A stretch of DNA of 64,000 nucleotides, from assembly GCF_004124325.1 (NCBI RefSeq), contig NZ_QBDT01000001.1, positions 4,464,001 to 4,528,000 on the forward strand. The letters run 5' to 3'. Origin of the DNA: Streptomyces sp. L2 (GTDB lineage Bacteria; Actinomycetota; Actinomycetes; Streptomycetales; Streptomycetaceae). Below, in pieces: positions 58,260 through 64,000 of this stretch (within the stretch, counting starts at the first letter, position 1; each line of letters opens with the position of its first letter). The position numbers and the translations under genes are program-made. The notes beneath the pieces were generated by a model. That model was not told the origin of the DNA, searched no databases, and saw only the letters and a list, made by a program, of their open reading frames with translations.

Positions 58260-58392
58260 CACCCGAGCAGCGCCGTGATGTCGCGAGCCGCCTCGCGTGG
58301 GGCGGCCGGTGCCGATGAGGGTGGCGGACGCCGGGCCGGTCCAGTCGCCGTAGCCGAGCAGGTGCAGGCGCGGCTCGTCGGCCGAAGCCGTC
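58260..58392 (-). pseudogene. C-terminal remnant of the ArsO-like flavoprotein gene
   Basis: About 130 bases match 31692-31822 closely (for example GGGCCGGTCCAGTCGCCGTA in both). Only the last part of the gene, including the GDWTGPAS region, is left. It lies just beyond the truncated ACR3 copy, in the same order as in the island. Confidence 0.75.
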
Positions 58393-58407
58393 ATGTCCTG
58401 TGTACCG

Positions 58408-58945
58408 TCAGCCTTCCCGTGGCGCGGTCACCGGCTGCCGGGTGTCGGTGAATCTGCGCCGCCGGGCGAGGGAGACGTAGACGAGGGCGACCAGGACCGG
58501 GGCCTCGATGAGCGGGCCGACGACGCCCGAGAGGGCCTGGCCGCTGGTGACGCCGAAGGTGGCGATGGCGACGGCGATGGCGACGGCGAGTTCGAAGTCG
58601 CTGCCGGCGGCGGTGAAGGCGAGCGTGGCGGTGCGGTCGTGGGCCAGACCGATCGCCTTGCCGAGGGCGAAGACGCCGAACCACATCACGGCGAAGTACG
58701 CCAGCAGCGGGAGCGCGATGCGGGCGACGTCCAGCGGTCGCGAGGTGATCGTCTTCCCCTGCAGGGCGAAGAGGACGACGATCGCGGAGAGCAGGCCGTA
58801 CAGCGCCCACGGGCCGATCTTCGAAAGGAAGGCCGTCTCGTACGACGTCCGGCCCAGCTTCCTTTCGCCGATGCGCCGGGTCAGGAAGCCCGCGAGCAGC
58901 GGGACACCGAGGAAGACGACGACGTTCGCCGCGGTCTTCCGACCG
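58408..58945 (-). pseudogene. Truncated second copy of the ACR3 gene
   Basis: This encodes about the last 175 residues of ACR3 (from ANVVVFLGVPLLAGFLTRRI onward), nearly identical to the intact copy at 32110-33219. It lacks the first five helices. Upstream of the break at about 58945 the sequence is unrelated. A protein could be translated from an upstream ATG but would not be a working transporter. Confidence 0.85.
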
Positions 58946-59007
58946 GTCTCCGCCTTGCCTGACCGGCTGTGCCCTTGAGGGTTGCTGAACAAGCGGGCCG
59001 GCGTGGG

Positions 59008-59919
59008 TCACTCTGGGGTGGTGCGCGCAAGTACCCGCTTGGCTGCGGCGATCCGCTCGGCGAGCCGCTGTGTGAAGCGGGTGAGTGCGGGGGTCGTGGC
59101 CGCGATGTACTGCTTGTCGTAGCCGCTCTGGACGGCGACGGCGGTTCCCATGAAGTTCGTGGATCGCTTGCAGGCCATGTCGGTGGTCGCGGTGTCGATC
59201 TCGGCTTTGCTGTGTGTCACGGAGCTGTTGGCGCTCGTCGCCTGGGTGCGCCAGCGTGAGTCCATGTAGGCGTCCGCGGGCGTCGCGTACGTGAAGCCGT
59301 GCGCCTTCATGCAGGCGCTCCATGCCCGGTCGGCTTCCACCACGCGCGGATCGTCCAGTGGCTCCTTGGGGCCCCCTCCCGGAAGCGCCGACGGGTCGGC
59401 TCCGAGGAGGGACGACGCTCCGGCCGTGTCGAGGCCCTCCTTCAGGCAGCCGCCTCGGGGTACGGCCTTGCCGTGAAAGACGGTGATCGTGGCACCGGTG
59501 TCGTCCCGGCCGAAGTAGACCCGCCGAACCGCAGTCGGTATCGCCGCCCGGGACCGGGGTACGGCGACGGCGTCGTAGCCCTTGGCCGCGATCTGGTCCG
59601 GGGCGGCGAAGTAGCCGTAGAGCGCGGACCGTACGTCTCGGCGTGCCGGGTCGCCCGGTGCCGGTTCCGGGCCGGGTGTCTGCGAGATGCCGAACCTTTT
59701 CAGGCACTTGACGCTCGACACGTAGGCGGCCCGCTCGACGATCTCGGTCTGTGCGGGGGTGGGGAGGTATGCGTCGATCGGCCGCACGACCTGGTCGACA
59801 CGGGTGATGGCGGTGATCCTTCCGGTCGGTGGCAGTGTCGGCCGGCCGGCCGCCGTCGCGCCGCAGCCCGCGAGAGTGGTGACCAGTGTGGTGGTGGCCA
59901 GCGCCCGGGAGAGCTTCAT
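59008..59919 (-). CDS. Secreted lipoprotein of unknown function
   Basis: This 303-residue protein has a lipoprotein signal (lipobox TLAGC at about residue 21). The mature part has Cys residues in SSVKCLKRFGI, GGCLKEG, SACMKAHGF and DMACKRS. The WSACMKAHGFTYATP motif and DPRVVEADRAW are typical of a family of Streptomyces lipoproteins without known function. ATG 59919 is the start. It lies 87 bases downstream of the secreted protein gene, on the same strand. Confidence 0.75.
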   Translation of the reverse strand: MKLSRALATTTLVTTLAGCGATAAGRPTLPPTGRITAITRVDQVVRPIDAYLPTPAQTEIVERAAYVSSVKCLKRFGISQTPGPEPAPGDPARRDVRSALYGYFAAPDQIAAKGYDAVAVPRSRAAIPTAVRRVYFGRDDTGATITVFHGKAVPRGGCLKEGLDTAGASSLLGADPSALPGGGPKEPLDDPRVVEADRAWSACMKAHGFTYATPADAYMDSRWRTQATSANSSVTHSKAEIDTATTDMACKRSTNFMGTAVAVQSGYDKQYIAATTPALTRFTQRLAERIAAAKRVLARTTPE

Positions 59920-60006
59920 TCGGGTCCTTCCAAGGAAAAGCGTCCGCCGCCGCGTTGCGAGCACACGGCGGCGGACGCCGGGTTCACGGACCGGGCCGGT
60001 CGGCGG

Positions 60007-60405
60007 TCACGTCCAGTTGGGGTTGTCGATCTCCAGCGCGAAGGTCATGTTGTTGTCGCCCAAGTAGGGGCTCCACTGACCAGGCCTCAGCTTGAGCGGC
60101 CCGTTCACGTTGTAGAAGCAGGCCCAGTTCCAGTTCGTGTGCTCGTAGACGGCGTGGGAGATCTGGTTCACGCCGAAGAGCTGGTGAGTGGTCTTGTAGC
60201 CGATGGAACCGGCGGCGCAGTAGTTCGTGCCGCCGGAGGTGACCACGGTGAGTCCGTTGGTCGGGCAGCCCGTGGCGCCGATCGCGTGGGCGGGCGCGGC
60301 CATCGCCACGCCGGCGCCTGCAAGGGCGAGGGCCGAGACGGCGATTCCGGCCTTCCTGCGGATACTCACACCGCCGGGGCGGGGGCTGGTCATGGAGCGA
60401 GGCAT
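60007..60405 (-). CDS. Secreted protein, 132 residues, unknown
   Basis: A signal peptide (about residues 1-42, ALAGAGVAMAAPAHA) is followed by a 90-residue mature domain with three Cys and many aromatic residues: GCPTNGLTVVTSGGTNYCAA, HTNWNWACFYNVNGPLKLRP. It looks like a small beta-rich extracellular protein. I recognise no family. ATG 60405 is the start. A TGCCG repeat tract lies upstream. Confidence 0.75.
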   Translation of the reverse strand: MPRSMTSPRPGGVSIRRKAGIAVSALALAGAGVAMAAPAHAIGATGCPTNGLTVVTSGGTNYCAAGSIGYKTTHQLFGVNQISHAVYEHTNWNWACFYNVNGPLKLRPGQWSPYLGDNNMTFALEIDNPNWT

Positions 60406-60431
60406 GTGGATGTTCCTTTCGTCGAGTCTCC

Positions 60432-60467
60432 GGTGCCGTGCCGTGCCGTGCCGTGCCGTGCCGTGCC
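60432..60467. repeat. Pentanucleotide microsatellite (TGCCG, seven units)
   Basis: Seven uninterrupted TGCCG units lie about 30 bases upstream of the secreted protein start, in its leader or promoter. Copy number may vary. Confidence 0.85.
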
Positions 60468-60677
60468 GGTGCGCGGAAGCGCCGTTGTCGCGACTGGTGC
60501 GCCGCGTGGACGGGCGGCCGGCGTGCGGAGAAGGATGAGAGCTGGGCGAGCCGCTGTGACACTCGGCGTCGCGTCCGTGGTGCGTGCCCATCGTTACGGG
60601 CGGGACCGGACGCGGGCAGCTTTTACCCGGTACACGCAAAAGCCCTGATCAGGGCGTCAAGACCACTGGGGGCGACT

Positions 60678-61535
60678 TTGATACGCATTCATCTCGGGTC
60701 CGAGGGGTTAGGCAACGTGCGGCTCTGTGCCGTCCCCGACTTCGACGCCGAACTGTCGGCGGCGGGGGTGGCCCAAGCCCGGCGCGGGCGGCCCGATGAG
60801 CCGTTGGCGCAGCTGTACTCCCGAAGCACCCGCCCGGATCTCGCCGAAGGCGTCGGCCCGCAGTACCTGTCCCATTTGTTCGCCCGACGCTCTCCCATGC
60901 CCTTCACCAAGGCGCTCGCCGAAGGGGACGACCGGGCCCATGGCGTCCTGGCCGAGATCACCGGCCATCTGCGCAGCGTGGCTGTCGACGCGCGGCGTAC
61001 GGGCATCAGTTCGGCGGTCTCGGCTCGGGTGGCTGACCTGTCGCACCTCTACGTCGGCAGGGGAGCCTCGGCGATGCTCCACCGACTCGGACACCGCATC
61101 AGGCTCCGACACGGCGTCCTGGAGGTGCCCACGGTCTTCGACGCCGACATGGAACTCGGCGACCGCGCCCTCCGGATCCAGGCGGTGGCGCTCGGCAGGC
61201 AGGTGGTGCTGGCCGAGCCGGCCCTCGACCACCTGACCGTCCGGATTCCGGCAGGAGCACCTCCGCAGCCCCATTCGGACCAACTGCTCGCTCTTCGTGC
61301 CCTGTTGGGTACCGGCCGGGCGGAGGCGCTTGAGGCCGTCGTCGTGTCCGGAGGCATCACAGGGCAGCAACTCGCCTCGCGGCTCGGCGTGTCGAACGCC
61401 GCGGCCAGTCGGTCCGCAGCGGTGCTACGCCGTACCGGTCTGATCCGGAGCCTGCGCATGGGCCAGTCCGTCAGGCACGTCGCGACCCCCCTGGGATATC
61501 ACCTGGCACAGTCGGGGGCGGCGACGGGCCGGTGA
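60678..61535 (+). CDS. Winged-helix transcriptional regulator (ArsR-like, DUF5937 type)
   Basis: The product has 285 residues. The C-terminal 80 residues form a winged helix (GGITGQQLASRLGVSNAAASRS, AVLRRTGLIRSLR), and the N-terminal 200 residues match the ligand domain of actinobacterial DUF5937 regulators: LIRIHLGSEGLGNVRLCAVP at the start. The start is TTG 60678 with GGGGGCGAC upstream; the conserved IRIHLG follows directly. Targets are unknown. Confidence 0.75.
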   Translation: MIRIHLGSEGLGNVRLCAVPDFDAELSAAGVAQARRGRPDEPLAQLYSRSTRPDLAEGVGPQYLSHLFARRSPMPFTKALAEGDDRAHGVLAEITGHLRSVAVDARRTGISSAVSARVADLSHLYVGRGASAMLHRLGHRIRLRHGVLEVPTVFDADMELGDRALRIQAVALGRQVVLAEPALDHLTVRIPAGAPPQPHSDQLLALRALLGTGRAEALEAVVVSGGITGQQLASRLGVSNAAASRSAAVLRRTGLIRSLRMGQSVRHVATPLGYHLAQSGAATGR

Positions 61536-61624
61536 CCTTAGGAGGGGTATCGGCCCGCGGTTCCCGATCCCACCCATGAGGTCGAGAAGAACACGGCCTG
61601 GTCACGGCCATCCCTGTCCACGAC

Positions 61625-62902
61625 CTAACCCCGCGTCACCCGGACCCGGTAGTTGCCGTCCATGTCGATGCCCAGGACCCGGACGGTCACCTTGTGCCGT
61701 ACGTCCCTGAAGGACTCGCCCGGGGTGAAGGGGGCGTCGGAGAGTTCGGCCTGGACGTTGGGGCTGCGGGTGCAGCCGCCGCTGTTGGGGTGGGAGTCGT
61801 AGACCTTGACCGGGCCGCGGCCGGTGTCGACCGTGGAGTCGACCTTGTAGATGAGGATGCCCGGCCGGCACACGTCCTCGTCGTTGCCGCTCTGGGTGCG
61901 CAGTTCCAGGGCGTAGCCGGTGCGCCCGTCCAGCGGGACGAAGACGAGTTTGCCGCCGCCCGGCCGGGAGAGCGGGGTCAGGGTGTACTCGGTGGAGCCG
62001 GAGCGGGCGGCGCAGGCGACCTGGGAGGCGTCCAGCCAGCCGAGTTTCCACTTGTGCCAGGCGAGCATGTCGTTGTCGGCGCCCCAGTCCTCGCTCATGA
62101 TGTCCCAGTGGCCGACGGAGCCGCCGCCCGCCTGGGTGTAGAGGTCGGGCAGGCCGAAGACGTGGCCGTTCTCGTGGGGCAGGACGCGGTAGCCGGTCTT
62201 GGCGTAGGAGCCGGAGCCGTCGTCCTGGCGGGAGTAGACGAAGGACGCGTTGGCGATGGGCACGCCGTCGGCGACCGGGGCCTCGCTGTTGCCCGCGAAG
62301 GTCACGGACAGGACCGTGTCGAGTGCGGAGGGGCCCGCGTTGGGCGTGACGAGCACGTTCAGCAGGTCGTACGAGCGGAAGTCCACCCTGGGATCGGCGG
62401 CGGCCACGATGTCCTGGACCAGCTGCCGGTACCCGGGGTCGAAGGGGGCGCCGCGCTCTATGCCGTAGGACCGGAAGGGTCTGGGCATGCGCAGCCAGGT
62501 GGGGATGGGGGTCTCGGGGCGGTAGTCGAGACGGCCGTACGACGCGGTCGCGAACCACTTGCGGGTCTGCGGGAAGAACTCGTGGAAGCGGTTGAGGGCG
62601 CTGCCCCGGCCCGGCGCGTCGGAGAAGTCGATCATCAGGGTGAGGGCGTGGACGGTCCCGGTGGAGGGGGCGTAGCCGCCCGGCGTGGGGATGCCCTCCG
62701 TCATCTGCACGCCGAGACCGCCGTTGATCATGCAGGAGGCGAGCGCGGGGGTGCGGGCCTGGCCGACGGGTCCCGCGGTGGACGGCGTCGCCAGGTGGCC
62801 GGTGCCGGCCGCGGTGCTCAGCGCGAAGGTCAGGGCGGTCACGAGGGCGAGGGCGGCCACACGGCGTGGGCGTATGAGACGGCGGTGCGGCTGCGGCTGC
62901 AT
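61625..62902 (-). CDS. Secreted M6 family metalloprotease
   Basis: This 425-residue protein has a signal peptide (about residues 1-32). The catalytic zinc motif is LPHENGHVFGLPDLY (M6 HExxHxxGxxD with Asn in place of a neutral residue). TVHALTLMIDFSDAPG near the start of the domain and GHWDIMSEDWGADN are further M6 hallmarks. Two Cys pairs in the C-terminal part may form disulfides. ATG 62902 begins the signal peptide. Confidence 0.9.
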   Translation of the reverse strand: MQPQPHRRLIRPRRVAALALVTALTFALSTAAGTGHLATPSTAGPVGQARTPALASCMINGGLGVQMTEGIPTPGGYAPSTGTVHALTLMIDFSDAPGRGSALNRFHEFFPQTRKWFATASYGRLDYRPETPIPTWLRMPRPFRSYGIERGAPFDPGYRQLVQDIVAAADPRVDFRSYDLLNVLVTPNAGPSALDTVLSVTFAGNSEAPVADGVPIANASFVYSRQDDGSGSYAKTGYRVLPHENGHVFGLPDLYTQAGGGSVGHWDIMSEDWGADNDMLAWHKWKLGWLDASQVACAARSGSTEYTLTPLSRPGGGKLVFVPLDGRTGYALELRTQSGNDEDVCRPGILIYKVDSTVDTGRGPVKVYDSHPNSGGCTRSPNVQAELSDAPFTPGESFRDVRHKVTVRVLGIDMDGNYRVRVTRG

Positions 62903-63124
62903 GCATGGACCCTTCGCTCCACGGCAGCCGCCGGTCTCCGACTGCACCCATGCGCTCACCCTGTGTCGCGGGGGCGGGAGGCGCGCGCTGGAGGCGACCG
63001 ATCGTGGGATTTACAGCCCGCAGGGGTGTGAAATAGGGGCGAAGTGGGGTGAGTCGGACGCCCGGAGGGCCGCTGGGTGCGCTGTGAGCCAGGTCACCGG
63101 AAATCTTTCCCGAGATGGGAAACA

Positions 63125-63173
63125 AACGGGGAGCCGTTCCCCGTTTAGCACTGTGTCCGAACGAAACGGGGAG
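63125..63173. promoter_or_regulatory. Candidate TetR operator
   Basis: AAACGGGGA (63125) and TCCCCGTTT (63139) form a palindrome with a five-base spacer. AAACGGGGA recurs at 63165. It lies in the 360-base gap between the divergent protease and TetR genes, where nothing else was found. Confidence 0.6.
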
Positions 63174-63262
63174 AGCCTCCCCGGATCGTCACCAGCTTCG
63201 AGAAGGTCGCCGGCTGCAGCCGGTCGCCGGTCACCATCAGCCCAGCAGTCGAGGAGTCCGCC

Positions 63263-63904
63263 GTGCAGACCGCCACCCCCGTACAGCGCAAGGTGCCCCG
63301 GCCCCGCGCCGACGCCCTGCGCAACCGGGAGCGGATCGTCACCGCCGCCCAGGAGATGTTCGTCGAGCACGGCGCGGGGGTGCCGCTCGATGAGATCGCC
63401 CGCAGGGCCGGCGTCGGCAACGCCACGCTGTACCGGAACTTCCCCGACCGCGACGCCCTGGTCCGCGAGGTGGTCTGCACCGTCATGGACCGTACGTCCG
63501 AGGCGGCCGAGCGGGCCCTCGCGGAGGGGGACGCCTTCGCGGCGCTGGAACGCTTCGCGCACTCCGCCGCCGACGAGCGGATCAGCGCGCTGTGCCCGAT
63601 GGTGTCCAGCACCTTCGACCAGCACCACCCCGACCTGGAAGCGGCCCGAACCCGGGTCGAACACCTCGTCGAGGAGGTCATGACCCGCGCCAAGTCGGCC
63701 GGCCAGCTCCGCCCCGATGTGGGCGTCGGTGACCTGCTGATAGGCGTCGCGCAGATCAGCCGGCCCCCGGCCGGCACGGACTGCCTGGTCGCCGACCGCT
63801 TCGTCCACCGTCATCTGCAGCTGTTCCTGGACGGGCTGCGGGCCCCGGCCCACACCGTCCTTCCGGGTACGGCCATCACCTTGGAGGAACTGCGTCAGTG
63901 CTGA
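63263..63904 (+). CDS. TetR-family transcriptional regulator
   Basis: The product has 213 residues. The helix-turn-helix is at about residues 20-65: RERIVTAAQEMFVEHGAGVP, IARRAGVGNATLYRNFPDRD. The C-terminal ligand domain has no recognisable ligand. GTG 63263 follows GAGGAG. A palindrome and half-site at 63125-63173 suggest autoregulation. Confidence 0.92.
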   Translation: MQTATPVQRKVPRPRADALRNRERIVTAAQEMFVEHGAGVPLDEIARRAGVGNATLYRNFPDRDALVREVVCTVMDRTSEAAERALAEGDAFAALERFAHSAADERISALCPMVSSTFDQHHPDLEAARTRVEHLVEEVMTRAKSAGQLRPDVGVGDLLIGVAQISRPPAGTDCLVADRFVHRHLQLFLDGLRAPAHTVLPGTAITLEELRQC

Positions 63905-63949
63905 CCACGCGGACCGGCGGCCACTGAACCGCCCGGTCCGGCGGTCACC

Positions 63950-63998
63950 GAACCGAGTCCGGCCGCGGAACCGAGTCCGGTCACCGAATCGAGTCCGG
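63950..63998. repeat. 18-base tandem repeat at the window edge
   Basis: Three units of GAACCGAGTCCGG at 63950, 63968 and 63986 (one mismatch). They continue to the window end. Confidence 0.6.
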
Positions 63999-64000
63999 CC

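Noticed and set aside
58408..58992. A complete short ACR3-like gene starting at 58992.
   Set aside because: The first 19 residues are unrelated to ACR3 and the first five helices are missing, so it is called a pseudogene.

Overview
The window is high-GC actinomycete DNA that looks like a Streptomyces chromosome. The signs are very strong third-codon GC bias, frequent GTG starts, XRE/DUF5753 plus DUF397 pairs, SPFH proteins, COG4705-type membrane proteins and many start-stop overlaps. No rRNA or CRISPR array was seen. One tRNA gene, tRNA-Arg(CCU), is present.

Positions 1-28 kb look like ordinary chromosome. They hold a truncated membrane protein gene, a D,D-carboxypeptidase with an acidic repeat region, a GPP34 protein, an XRE/DUF397 pair, a MerR regulator gene split by a MITE, a glutathione peroxidase, two SPFH proteins, an M23 peptidase, a two-component plus ABC exporter operon, and a sulfur/persulfide locus (ArsR-rhodanese regulator, MBL-rhodanese enzyme, MFS). 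Two copies of one MITE family (7515-7695 and 11682-12004) share CTAG ends and an internal hairpin.

Positions 28.2-54.95 kb look like an integrated island. It starts at the 5' end of tRNA-Arg(CCU). A diverged copy of the first bases of the tRNA and its upstream region recurs at 54.81-54.95 kb, followed by a remnant of the island's own transposase gene. The left end carries a DDE-transposase-like gene translationally coupled to a tyrosine-recombinase-like gene that lacks recognisable catalytic residues. The cargo is an arsenic locus. It has arsenite efflux (ACR3), ArsC, a thioredoxin reductase, several ArsR regulators, a DUF318 permease (ArsP-like) and a Pst-type phosphate/arsenate importer with fused permeases. 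It also has a five-gene operon with an EPSP-synthase paralogue, an iPGM paralogue and a CTP-synthase-like amidotransferase domain. That enzyme set is the one proposed for arsenic-carbon bond formation in Streptomyces arseno-organic metabolism. Beside it sit a secreted peptide with five GAGWD repeats and an acyltransferase-like protein carrying nine Cys-Cys pairs. A 34-bp element with fixed spacing lies upstream of three operons (pstS, EPSPS operon, GAGWD operon) and so may define a regulon. A CHAT-type protease-like gene and a zinc-ribbon/nuclease-like gene, both of defence type, and an aminotransferase operon under a perfect ArsR-type palindrome complete the island.

Positions 55-59 kb hold a second ars block (MFS, flavoprotein, ArsR) ending in truncated copies of the flavoprotein and ACR3 genes that also lie in the island. 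This suggests an older tandem element that decayed. Positions 59-64 kb return to ordinary genes: two secreted proteins, a winged-helix regulator, an M6 metalloprotease and a TetR regulator.
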